Shown piece after piece: positions 1 through 13,053 of a stretch of 64,000 nucleotides of DNA. The notes beneath the pieces were generated by a model. That model was not told the origin of the DNA, made no database searches, and saw only the letters and a list, made by a program, of their open reading frames with translations. Numbering within the stretch: position 1 is the first letter of the stretch; each line of letters opens with the position of its first letter. The translations under genes were made by a program, and so were the position numbers. The stretch is from Irpex lacteus (Eukaryota > Basidiomycota > Agaricomycetes > Polyporales > Irpicaceae), in the NCBI GenBank assembly GCA_001986395.2, contig MQVO02000001.1:3162001-3226000 (forward strand). The letters run 5' to 3'.

Positions 1-543
1 GCTAGTCACAATGGCACCAGAGTAGTCTAGGAGACACTCACAATAATACTTTGCGTGCGCACCCTATCTGGGTGCTCGGCCGCTTGGAGGATATAGAAAA
101 GAAGAGTCGCTGTGGCAGCTGCAACGCCAACCAGTATAACCGAGCGGGAAGTGGCAGGCATAATCAATACTGGTAGTTCCTCTCGGAAGGTTCAATACAG
201 CTGAAAGATTGCACGGTACAAGACATTGTGAATCAAAAATATAGGACATACTCGTCGAGAGATGAGCGCACCTCGAATGAGCCAAAAACACACAGAGATG
301 AGCGTAGGAAACAAAAGCAATTCATCAGGGTTATCGGTATATATGCTGAGTCACTAACGCTGCGTAGGACAGCCTCAGGGCGCCTATGAACGATATGACC
401 TATACGAAGGCTGTACAGCCACGTATGCGTACACGGTTTCCAAAACACGAGAACATACTTCGAACACCGTCCAACGCGTCTCATTGTGCTACACAGACCT
501 TGCCACCACAAGAAGTGAGCACAAATACATCTCGGGAAAGCTA
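1..543. other. Intergenic, no supported gene
   Basis: This stretch lies beyond the 3' end of the minus-strand F-box gene A. It holds only short overlapping open frames with no recognisable motif and no consistent splice pattern. I see no repeat or RNA gene in it. Confidence 0.5.
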
Positions 544-3178
544 CTAGTAAATCGAGTCGACGAAAGTGGCCCTCCCCTTCTCGAACAGACGATACTTAGC
601 AAAAACATAATCCTCGTCTTGCACGTCGTGTCTGTGTTTGTTTGAGACGAGGTAAACTGGCTGAGGTACAGGAACATTCAGATGCTCGTCCAAGTATTGG
701 TGCTCGGTAGGTTCGAGAATCCCGTGTCTAACGTCTGATGAGTCGCACTGTACACGCGCACTGGATGGTTCGACTCACGTTTCCCTGAGATGCGCCTCGA
801 CAGCTTCAAGTGGTGATAGTGTCGAGGTGGGACAGAGCGCACAGCGGTACACTTCATCCTCACCCCGTGAGCGCCGGAGCTCAATCTGCGCGGCAGCCAA
901 CAAAGGCCTTGCAGCGAGAATCTGCTCATCGGTCGCTTTCCCAAAGTGTTGGTTCGAATCATTCGCACGATACTGGTTAGTTCCTATTACCTGCGCAATC
1001 GAGAGCAATCAAATGACCGCCCTGGGTAAGTAGTGACGACTGGCAGACAAGATACTCACTGCAGTACGCCAGCCCATGACAGGAGTGAACCATTGTGGTT
1101 TGCGCCTGTCACGGATGTACCAGCGGGCTTGGAACAGAGTGTCTGCTTGGTCCAGGTCTTCAACGGTGGCTGTTTTGACATCGAGACCGCAAAGGTCTAT
1201 AGCTGTCATCAGCTTCACAAGACCGGCCTTGTATGCTCTTGTGTCCCAAACGGCCTCGCGGCAAACCGACGCAAGAGCGGATCGCACAGCATTCCCATAT
1301 TCACCTTTGTCCTGGTCGGAGAGTTCATAGGATGAACGTCTGGGGCAATGATGTCGGACTGCATGGAGTATGGACCGGCCAGTATCACATCCGGCGCAGA
1401 TGAATATGGTGCCAACGGCGAGAGCGGATAGATCACAGTGAGGATCGAGACCACACTTGTCGTGAACAAGCGCGATAAGGGCCGCGCGAGCATCCTGGTC
1501 TCGCTTCTCCAAGTACTGGGGGATCCAAATCGCCAGATGCTGTCGTAGAGCCTCTTCGTCGAACTCCGTGACGTGCGGGTCGATAACATTTACTACTTCC
1601 GGGATTCGAAGAGCAACTTCGCACGTGGAAAGGGTGAGCCCCGGAATCGTCGAAACAACGGCTTCAACCATAGGCTTCAGTTTCCTAATTCTGTGTTTGA
1701 CCACGTCCGCACGCTCATCAGCGAACCGGCTTTGTTGTACCTTCTCCATGAACTCGATCATGATCTTCTCAATCTTACTCCAGCCTACACGATGGTAAGT
1801 GACATATTCTGTTTGGCATAGAGGGTCTTGGATATTACCTTGAGGGGTCAGCTCTTGCATCTTGTTCACCTGCGGTAGCCTGCTAAACTCGCGGTGCAGA
1901 GAGTAGTTCTCATTGAAGAGATAGTCCACTTCTGTTTGCCAGCCCATCTCCTCAAGTTTCGCCTTGATCCTAGAAAGATTAAGGCCTTAGGTACTGTTTC
2001 GCGCTCTATACCTACAAAGGTACGTACGCTTCTGAACGTGCTTCACGTAGTTTGCTGCGATCAGCATAGGCCGCTCCCTTCCACTCATTAAACCAGTATT
2101 CCATCTTAATGGCGATCTGGGAGGACAGCATTTAGCGTCTCGTTGTTTCTGCATCTACGTAGAGTTATAAAAGGAGCGTATTCACCTGTTTAGTTGCAAT
2201 AATCGATCGTTTCCTCTCGTGGAGAAAATCTTGTAGTTCCTCGAATGGCGTTCGCACGACTTGCCGCATGAAGTGTTTGACATGTGGACTGTATATGGTG
2301 AGTCTCTCTAGAGTAGAAATTCAGTACAGCAATCCCCACAGGTCAAAAATCACTACTTGCGCACCTCTGTACTCTCGGGTCTCTAAAAGAGAAAACCAAT
2401 CCGTGATGTCGGCCATATTGCCCAGACCTTGGTCATTGAGTTCGCTGCGTGTTTCATCTACATCGATGCTCCTGATATAGAGCCGAGAATGAGTTGCATG
2501 CACCTAATTCTTGGGAACGAAACGACTCACAGCTTCTCGTAGCAGCTCTTGCATAAACGAACCCGACACCTCCAATATATGCGTCCAGAATTCTTGTGAC
2601 CACAGTTCTACAGGAGGTATTAGCCGCGCTCTCGTGAGGATGAAACATAACGACAGGACTCACGGAACAATGCGTGTCGAACATAAGGCTAGCATACGCA
2701 GGCTCACTCATATCCTCGGGACATGCAGGCATACCAGGCATGTTTGAGCGCGCAGCCTTCCAGAGAAACAGAGTGGCGCGACTCATGAACAAAGAACGAA
2801 GTTCCTTAGACGAGCGGGCCAAGCTTAGGAGGTCTTTCGGTTGAAGGTGCAGACATATCTAAATGGAGATACAGAATAAGTTCGCGTAGGTGACGTGCCA
2901 CTCGACTCCGTCGTCGAGTCCTAAAGGGCGTACCTCATAAAACACGTCCATCGGCATGCTCATTATCTGCTGTAGAGCAGCTCGCCGCCCTCGTACGACT
3001 CGTTTAGTCGCGCGGCCGCCGGGCTTCTTCGCATTGGCTCCTGTGGCCGCTTCTGTGTCAGAGGCCACATTGTCTAAAGAGAACCTCAATTAGAACGGGG
3101 GACCAGCAAATATCACACAGGCCTGAGGTACTAACCTGCATGTATCGTCTTCGGCTTCTTGGCTCGTCGCGGAGGCAT
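544..3178 (-). CDS. F-box/zinc-cluster protein, copy A
   Basis: Multi-exon gene of the local F-box family; the closest relative in the window is copy B. The start ATG at 3178 opens a short basic first exon (PPRRAKKPK), followed by a second exon ending in MSMPMDVFYE. The F-box continues in the next exon as ICLHLQPKDLLSLARSSKEL. After it come CGHKNSGRIYWRC and CKSCY, a Cys cluster that looks zinc-binding. The long exon at about 1009-1850 encodes a helical region with FICAGCDTGR and a following HHC. The next exon has YRCALCPTS with a spaced His, and the tail ends FEKGRATFVDSIY at a TAG. F-box proteins normally dock substrates to SKP1/cullin ubiquitin ligases; the substrate is unknown. I found no break in the exons I checked, but the region around 1950-2500 has ambiguous splice sites. 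Confidence 0.75.
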
Positions 3179-3237
3179 ACTAGCTTAGAGCACAGCTGTG
3201 GTTGTGAGAAGATGAAAGAAGAGAGTGTATGTTAGTA

Positions 3238-3291
3238 AACGTGAGCGAGTGAGCGAGTGAGTGTGAGTGAGTGAGTGAGAGAACGAAAGAG
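3238..3291. repeat. GTGAGYGA microsatellite
   Basis: Imperfect tandem of GAGT/GAGC units, reading gtgagcgagtgagcgagtga and continuing as gtgagtgagtga. It lies just upstream of the start of F-box copy A. Confidence 0.8.
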
Positions 3292-5126
3292 AGTTGAAAG
3301 AGCCTGAAAGCAATGATGAGTACTTCTGAGTGGCGGATCGCAGAAGCCCGAGACAAAGAAAGAACCCCACGCGACATTGACCACATGATATGCAGGGTCG
3401 CGCGTAGAGTTCGTACTCATTGCTGTGCATGCGGTCAGTTACCAATGCTCGAAAGATTCGCCTTTGCGCGCGATACGTGAGCCTCAGGCCCATTGGCAGG
3501 AGTACTAGTAAGATATGCAAGGTCCAGTGCTTTCAAGGTTGCACGCCAACCGGCGAGCGGCGACAAAGATTGACAGTGTTTCAGGTGCGGCGCCATATTC
3601 TGTTGTCTTCACCCTGTTTGCTTAATTTCAGATGATTTAAGGAAATATGGTAGGCGGCAGATCGTGCGTATCATAACGGCGAGACAGCGTAAGTCGTTGT
3701 GGTCGGCATCAGAGGCCAATGAGCGCCTGCGAGTAAGCAGCTGCGTCGGTTTACCACGCCACAAACTCTTCGTATTCCTTTTTCGTTACCTGTCGACCTT
3801 TCAAGTCGCCCTTCCCGGGGTTTCCCCTCCTCAGCTTGAAAGTGCAAGTCGTGCGCCCAACGGCGTGTACCTAAGCAATACTAAGCACTGACCACCCGAC
3901 GCCACAGGACACGACATTTCCACCTGCCACTCAAAAGGCCATCAGTGGCACAGGCAGAGGTATCCGGACGATGGAAAAGACTCACAGGGTTCGTATAATT
4001 CGTGTTTGTGGGATGACTCGGATGGTTAACGTTAAAAGGCTGGTAAATGAGAGATATACTGGGCTCAGTGCGCGGCCTTTCAGATGGGTACGTACATGTA
4101 TGCTCCTGGAGGGAGAAGTTGAGAATAGATTGCCACTAGATCGACTGTGTTAGATACGCGACTCGGAATTTCAAGTTGCCCTGCACAGTACGTCATGCAT
4201 GATGGTTCTCTTTGGTGGTACCTTGACGAGGCCAGTATCTGCCATGAAGTATTTAGTATCACCTGAGTGTTGAAAGCACGCACACGAGAGGACTCTACGT
4301 ATACGTTACTGAGTTTGTGAGTATCTTTTCGTTCACTCACTAGGCAGCTTGAGCATCTGCGAACGTGCCAGCGTCGTCATACACTAGGACTAGGTTTTGA
4401 ACCCCACAACGAAGCTAACTTAAGTCCTGTTGGGAGTGATTGTATCGTTGGCGAGTTGGCAAATGGTCAGCAAGGTAGCACAAGATCCCAGCTCGGAGAG
4501 GTATGGGTAGACCCAAGGGCGAGGAAAGGTTGGCTAGTCTCAAGTTCCAGGTCGACTTTCACGAGGCCAAGGAGCAGCATAGACTCGGGGACTTGTATCG
4601 GCCGCCTTCGTGCGAAGTAATCCCCCCGCGTGCAGCTAGATACAGCCCGCCGAGTCTTACCGCACGTAAAAAGAAGTATTTGAAGACGAAAAAGCGACAT
4701 GTCGAGAAGAAGGACGCACCGGGAGGACGAACGTTCGTCTTTTCCCGAAGCGGCAACTCTGGTCACCGTTACGTATCGTTGGCGCGTAGCACCAAGGGGG
4801 TGACACTGGAGACGTAGGGCTGCGTCAGTGAACTCTGTAGCCACTGTATAAGTATCTCCTGCCACCGAACTCGTCTTTACATGTCATTCGCACTCAGGAA
4901 CAAGGAGGTGGCTGCGTGAAAAGGCTTGGTACGGAGGATGCCGTGGGCCGGTGGAAGGGAGATCTCGATCGGATTAGATCTGCAACAACGATTTAAGTGC
5001 GATGGTCTGGGCGCTTGTAAGGTTGAGCTCGACCTTTGTCGGACTCCACCGCTCGCATCTGCAGTTTCTCCACAAGGCCCCCCGACGAACGTGCGTCGCC
5101 TCTCCTTTCGGCACCAACGGCCCCAT

Positions 5127-5132
5127 TATATA
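5127..5132 (+). promoter_or_regulatory. TATA box of the phosphate transporter gene
   Basis: TATATA sits about 150 bp upstream of the transporter ATG at 5280, a usual distance for a fungal core promoter that includes a 5' UTR. I looked for an exact CACGTG phosphate-response element upstream and did not see one. Confidence 0.5.
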
Positions 5133-5279
5133 CGCTCCCCGAAAGCCAAGCCATGGAACTCACATCGTACGTGCGCCTGCCTTTCTTCTTCTCTCTTCCA
5201 CGGTTACTTCGTCCTGACCACCACCGTCCGCTTTTCGCTTTTGCGCTCCATCGTCGTATAATCGACCTCTATTCACGAT

Positions 5280-7719
5280 ATGGCGGACCCATCTACCAGC
5301 TCGTCGGATTACGAACAGGACAACGTCGCACCGCATAAAGCAGGTGCAAAGGACGCACCTCCCTCCCCTACCACATCCGACTATCCCCCCAACCACCACT
5401 CGAATCTCGAAGAATATGAAGAGTCATCAGGTCGTCTACCCTTTATCCTCACATACACCGAAGTCAAGCTGCTAGGCATCGCCGGGGTGAGTCGTTTGTC
5501 TCTACCACCACCGTCCTCCCCCTCTTCCCTTCCCAAATTTTGGTCGCGTGACCAAAATTTTCTTACTTCCGAAGAGCAATCTGGGCTTACCTCCCCCTCT
5601 CTTTGTGACAGGTCGGCTTCTTCCTCGATGGTGTGTGTTTCTCTTTTGCCGTTGTCACGTGCGATCGCCAAGGCTGCTTTGTCGCGTGCACCGTCACATT
5701 GAGGGTGCACCTAGATGAGTCGGGATGCCGCTCCGATGTGCGGGGTCACGCAGGCGCTCGCACGGTTATCTCATGTCTGTCTGTCGTCCATCGCTAACTC
5801 TCTACTTCTTCTGCAGCATACGATTTGTTCATTATCAACGTGAGTAACTGCATGACCTACAACGACATCGAATCCTTACGTTTTCGTCGCATATAGCCCG
5901 TGGCAACGATGCTGCAGTACCGTCTCTACGACGGAAACTCGTTACCCTCCGGACTAGAAGGGTTCATGAAGGCAGGTGCCAACATCGGCAGCGTCATCGG
6001 CCAATTCGGATTCGGCTTCGCAGCAGACTACTTCGGTCGCAAAGCAGTCTGTACGTCCCCTCCCTCCCTTCCCTTCCCCTCCCCTCCCCTATTACCTCCT
6101 CCCAACTAACTAACCCTCGCACTTCCTATGACCAGACGGCAAGGAGTTGATGCTCATAATCTTCGCGACGATCATGTCCATCTGCAACCCCACCGGCTCC
6201 ATATCCCCCAACGGAGCTCTTGTCTGGCTCGCAGTATGGCGCATCATCCTCGGCATCGGCGTCGGCGGCGACTACCCCATGTCCGCCTCCATCACCACCG
6301 ACCGCGCACGCCTGCGTCGTCGTGGTACGCTCCTCGCATACATCTTCGCGAACCAAGGCTGGGGCTCGCTCGTCGGGTCCCTAGTAGTGATGATCGTTCT
6401 GTTGATATATAAGCACTCAATGGATGTGGAGGGACACACGAGCAAGGTGGACGGCGTGTGGAGGATATGTATTGGCCTTTCGCTGGTGCCGGCGTTTGGG
6501 ACGCTTTATCAGAGGTTGACGTTGCCGGAGAGTACGAGGTTTAAGGAGAGTCGGAAGGTTGGGGGGCATGGGGAGGAGGAGGGGGTGGATGAGATTGCGG
6601 AGTTGAAGAAACTGCAGGAGAAGGAAGAGCAGAAGGGGGTGCAGGCAAGTGGGATGGAGAGGGAGGTTGGTCAGGAGAGTGAGGGGAGTCCGGAGGCGGC
6701 GAAGGCTGCGACGCCTGGTGTGGAGGATGGGGTGAGCAAGAAGGAAGTTGCTGCTGCTAAGAAGGCGCACTTCGGCGGTACGTAGTAGTCTCCCTCTCAT
6801 TTAGGTGTTCGCTAACATGTAATCCCCCACAGAATTCCTCCACTACTTCTCCGAATGGCGCCACCTCCGCATCCTCCTCGGCACCTCCCTCTCCTGGTTC
6901 CTCCTCGACATCGCCTTCTACGGCATAAACCTCAACCAAAACGTCGTCCTCCAACAAATAGGCTTCGACGGCCACTCCGGCACGCCCTGGACCCGCCTCT
7001 TCAAGATATCCATCGGCAACCTCATCATCACCGCTCTCGGATTCGTACCCGGGTATTATGCCACCGTGTTGACGGTGGAACGGCTGGGGAGGAAGTGGAT
7101 ACAGACGCAGGGGTTTTTGATGGCTGCGCTGTTTTTGGCGGTGCTGGCGGGGAAGTTTGAGAGTTTGAGTACGGTGGGGTTTGTGGTTTGTTTTGCGTTT
7201 TTGCAGGTGCGTCTCTCTTCCTCTCCCCTTATCCTCTCCTCTCCTCTCCCTCCTCTCCCTCCCTCTTCTCCCTCCCTTCCTCTCCCCATTCTCCATCCCC
7301 TCCATCCCTCCATCCTCTTCCGCTAACGCTGACGACTCATGGCAGTTCTTCTTCAACTTCGGAGCAAACTCAACAACCTACATCTACCCCGCCGAAGTCT
7401 TCCCCACAAAGTTCCGCGCCGCGGCGCACGGGATGTCCGCCGCGTCGGGCAAGGCGGGGGCGATCATCTCTGCGCTTGCGTTTAATAAGCTGAGTAAGGA
7501 TTTGGGGACGCCTGCTGTGCTGTGGAGTGAGTGTTCTTTTTTTCTTTGTGACGAGTGGATGAACTGAGAGAGCTGACTCGATGGTTGCTTTTGCGTTTGA
7601 TAGTATTCTTTGGATGCTGCATCGCAGGCGCTGCGACTACTCAACTCCTTCCCGAGTCAAAGGGGTACGATCCCGACGTTATCTACGCTAAGGAGGTCGC
7701 GGAGGCGAGGCGTCAGTGA
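5280..7719 (+). CDS. PHO84: PHO84-type inorganic phosphate:H+ symporter
   Basis: Plasma-membrane transporter of the major facilitator superfamily, expected to import phosphate with protons. Eight exons join cleanly: 5280-5486, 5612-5630, 5817-5839, 5897-6050, 6136-6777, 6833-7206, 7346-7526 and 7604-7719. Family marks include AYDLFIIN in the first membrane segment, [15 protein letters not shown] in the loop after it, and [14 protein letters not shown], the diagnostic phosphate-permease motif. Others are LPESTRF before the central loop, [19 protein letters not shown] in the C-terminal half, and the terminal [10 protein letters not shown]. The central cytoplasmic loop is long, hydrophilic and Lys/Glu-rich. 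I see no break. The first intron contains a perfect hairpin, and exons 2 and 3 are only 19 and 23 nt long. Regulation by phosphate starvation is known for the family but not shown here. Confidence 0.95.
5535..5560. repeat. Perfect 11-bp inverted repeat in transporter intron 1
   Basis: AAATTTTGGTC, a GCGT loop, then GACCAAAATTT: eleven perfectly paired bases around four. It lies wholly inside the first intron. It could fold in the pre-mRNA or be a small insertion footprint. Confidence 0.9.
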
Positions 7720-8351
7720 TCACCCAGCCTTCGTATCGTTGGTGGTGTGTCGAGGGAGGTTTGTGTAGAAGAAAAGAGGCGAGGTGAGGGAGATGATGAA
7801 GATGAAGACGCTACGATTTAATGGACTTGCTACGACTTAAGAAGTAAACGGATGTATTTTTGATTATCGAATAGAGGTTTTTGCACTCGTCGAGATTTTG
7901 GGGATCGGGCATTGCCGAAGTTCACGGAACTAATGGGACAGACGGCCGTCACAGAGGATGACGTGGCCAATCTGGACGTGTGATCTCGGCCTGACAGATG
8001 ATGGACAGATGTACCACATGGCGTTTGACACCAGCCGCCACTCACACCCGACGTGTCCCAAGATGGAGGCCCGACGGATAGTCCCGTTCAGGTTATCGAC
8101 CTTGGAAATAACTCTGTAAGTAAAGAATCAGACTTATTGTCTGCGACAAACTTTCTCCGTGAACTCAAAAAAACTTTTGACAGGTGACGGTATCCGTAGG
8201 GTCGAAAGTCGCTCTAATTGCAGGAAATCAGCCTCCTGTTTGTGAGCTGGCTCGCAGAACATGAAGTGTTTAAAAGGATGACCTCCAGCGGTGAGTTTGT
8301 ACCAGCATTCCGCAACACATACTCCTCATCACACACACACACTCTCTCTCC
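7720..8351. other. Intergenic, 3' flank of transporter and promoter of GRF/SIM gene
   Basis: No supported gene. There is a short CA-rich run (cacacacacac) just before the next ATG. No clear TATA element was picked out. Confidence 0.5.
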
Positions 8352-9981
8352 ATGTCGACGCAGCCAAGCCGTCCCCTCACCGTCCCGAAAACGATTACAT
8401 CGTTAACGGTCCGTCGTGCTGAGGCCGCATTCAAGCAGCAGTTGCGTGATGCCGACTCGCTCGTCTCGTTCGAGATCTTCCCTATCGCTCGTCTCAGAAA
8501 TGTTGTCTAGTAAGTCAACGTATTGTGCAATCATTTTTTCAATTCACTGACTCTGCTACTGGTACATGTAGCCCATGTGAGGTGGATAATATCCCCATCC
8601 CTCTTACCTTGGATGCCTGGGAATGGTTCACTCACGAGCACCATTTCCTCGAGGACATCTATTGTTTTTGTTCTCTTCGCACAGGCGAAAGCCAACCTGT
8701 AAGGGTGTTCGAACCACGCACTCCGGGTGAGAACTTCGGCAAGCTCTGCTTAGGGTGCAGGTCTTGGCGTCGCAGGCGGGGCAAGACGAGCGGGTGTAGT
8801 TACTTCGGTTAGTGCTTTCGTGCCTTACTTATAATGATGTTCTGCTCACATATCAATAATGACGTTATAAGTCAACTTGACAGACCTATTCCAAGACTAT
8901 CCCGTTATCCCATGTAAGCAGTACCCACGGAAGGAAGTAGTGGACTTCGGTAAGTTGTCTTGTTTTATAGTACATCAAACACAATATTGATACCTACAAC
9001 TTCCGCTTCAGGTGATCTCGGTGTAGCATCTGGTGCTCTCCCACAGGTCCCACCGCATCCTATGAGCCAAGCTGACACCCCTCAGGTTGAGCAATCTCAA
9101 GCGCGGGCGGATGCATTGACACATGGTATGGCTTCCGGAGTCATTCGTTCTCGTAGTATGCCTATACTGACAAAACGGTTATCTCTATTTACAGACATAT
9201 TCGGCCCTCTAGGTGGCCACAATAGCCAGTCCTCCAGATATGACGCACTCTTCCGTGGGCAAGATCCACTCTTGCCTACCGGAGACAGATCTCCTCTCGG
9301 ATTGCGCATCGCGGCAACGAGTCCAGCTCGTGTTGCTATGCGAAACCTACAAGCTTCCACCGCAGATGACACCGAGCTCATAAGTTCGCAACCTTGGATG
9401 GCATGTAAGTACACTTCTGACTTCTTACCTTGTATCCTACTTATAATCTTTTAGTGGTTTGTGAGGGCTTCGTCACAAGTGCGGATCGACTCTCGGAAGT
9501 TGATGATGCATCAGCATTTCTTGATTTTCGGAGAGTCCATGACCTGCCTGTGCCCGACATGGACGAAACAGTAACTGCGCTACTGCAGTTGTTCTCCGAA
9601 AATCCGGGCATCAAGTGGTGCGAGCTCATGGAGAAGATTGGATCGTGCAAAATATGCGCGGAGGTTGTTGCCTTGGCTGCATTCCCCATGCATAGATGTG
9701 CACGTCCCCTTGTCGATGATATCAACACCGCCGCCGGCGCTGTGTATGCTTCATCCACTCCAACCATATCACCCGCCTCTTCTCCTGCTCGTGCATCGTC
9801 CTCCTCTTCTCCCGCCCGTGCATCGTCCTCGACACTGGCGACACCATCAGTCAAGGAAGAAGACGCACACGAAAACTTGTACTACCAAAGCTCGTTGGGA
9901 GGATCACCGCTTCCGAATCGCAGGGTGAAGACAGAGCAGAAGGTTATTGAGGTAATTGATCTGTCACACGACGAGGAGTAG
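8352..9981 (+). CDS. Hypothetical protein with GRF-like zinc finger and C-terminal SUMO-interacting motif
   Basis: Five exons (8352-8509, 8572-8807, 8884-8949, 9012-9404, 9455-9981) sum to 1380 nt, giving a 459-residue protein with every join in phase. Residues about 84-131 read CFCSLRTGE, TPGENFGKLCLGC and GCSYF. The spacing and the xGENFGKLCxxC...GCxYF pattern resemble the GRF zinc finger of nucleic-acid enzymes. A second Cys-rich patch (CKICAE and HRC) follows later. The C-terminus is Ser/Pro/Ala-rich and holds two sumoylation-type sites (VKEE, VKTE). It ends in VIEVIDLSHDEE, a textbook hydrophobic SIM followed by acidic residues. No enzymatic domain is visible. I infer a SUMO-linked nuclear adaptor. 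The neighbours give no functional clue. A short optional intron is possible at about 9126-9194. Confidence 0.7.
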
Positions 9982-10772
9982 ACATTGTTATCGGGTCTCA
10001 TTATTACCTATATCATGAATGGCGTAGCATAACTAATCAAAATGGCTGAGTGAAAATCATTATGTTGGCGGATTCTCGACGCGACGACGCTCAGTGTGCT
10101 ACTTAAGTGACTCCTGATCATAAGCGCCAGCGTGGTGGCGTTTTGATGGTAACATAAGCCTTATGTCCGAGGTGGGAGAACTACGTCGACTTGAAGACAT
10201 TCATGTGCATCAACTCACTTATAACTTTTGGTGCTTCACTTGGGCTGGTGCTCTGTTAAGGAATGAAGATAACATTGGGATATGCGAGGCCAAGAAGTAA
10301 GTATTGCTGTAAGTGACGGTTCCATTCTGAATACTGCTTAAGTCGACCTGGTGACTGATGGCTACCGGTAGTAGCATTCTACAGTATGGTGTTGGATCGC
10401 CATCGTCATGACTGGCCAGTGTCACCATACAATTCCGTCGCGTGTCCGTTTCGCAGATGCGGAACTGTCGTCGATGACATTGCCCAGAGCGCATACCACA
10501 GCAATTCCAGGATAATCGTCTCCGACACAAGCATGTCGTTCGTCATACAATCAAAGATATATTAGTCGCGCAAAAGGAGGATTACTCGTGCATCAAAGCT
10601 ATTAAGGAGAGTGACAGCGAGCCTGAAAATGGGGACATGTTGTAAGTTGTTACTCTCGGACGTTCCCTTTCTTCCAAAGGCTTTGTATCCCCATGTCCCT
10701 CGAGTCGTCTTCAGGTACACCGTGACCACGTCTCACTTTTCTCGCCGAACAACAAGAACACAGTTGTAGCGC
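9982..10772. other. Intergenic, no supported gene
   Basis: A minus-strand open frame of about 100 codons (10219-10530) has no recognisable feature and is not called. The stretch separates the GRF/SIM gene from the BiP pseudogene. Confidence 0.45.
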
Positions 10773-12640
<1,868 letters not shown>

Positions 12641-13053
12641 AACATGTCTTTTATAATCGCTAATACACATTCATTCGTTTTTACTGTATAAGTGCAGGCT
12701 CGGTGTGCTAGATTATCCCGAGTTACCGGGTGGTGCCCCAGTGCTCCCCCTCGACTACTGCAAAGGCACGCATCATTACTAAAAACAGAAGATGAAGTAC
12801 TCACAGCTGTTGCAACCCAATGCAAGAAAGCAGATACTTCGAAGGCTCATGACACGGCCAGGTTAAGTTGAATGCTCGTCGTTTTGATGTGCGTGGCGAA
12901 ATTACCCGAATAGGCAGTTGAAGCTGTTATTACATCTCGCAGGAGTGGCGTCCTCTAGAGTTTATTCACCATCATTTGCATCCTATTATGATGACAATCA
13001 TAACGCAGTCACATTCGGATATAGTACACAAACATAACTTGAACTAGTCAACT
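12641..13053. other. Intergenic between BiP pseudogene and transposase 3' end
   Basis: No gene supported. It may include the 3' flank or terminus of the MULE element, but I could not match an inverted repeat between here and the region upstream of the transposase. Confidence 0.4.

Larger units (their letters stand above)
3179..5279. other. Intergenic between F-box A and PHO84-type gene
   Basis: About 2.1 kb between two divergently transcribed genes. It includes a GTGAGC/GAGT simple repeat near 3238-3291. Open frames of about 100 and 130 codons overlap at 4467-4865 on opposite strands. Neither has a recognisable motif and only one can be real, so I do not call them. The right end carries the promoter of the transporter. 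Confidence 0.5.

Noticed and set aside
940..975. GGTTCGAATC resembling a tRNA B box
   Set aside because: It lies in coding sequence of F-box copy A and no matching A box or cloverleaf arms are present at the right distance. Similar matches at about 703 and 62668 fail for the same reason.
4467..4865. Overlapping open frames of 104 and 132 codons on opposite strands
   Set aside because: No domain, no splice support, and the two cannot both be coding; composition looks random.
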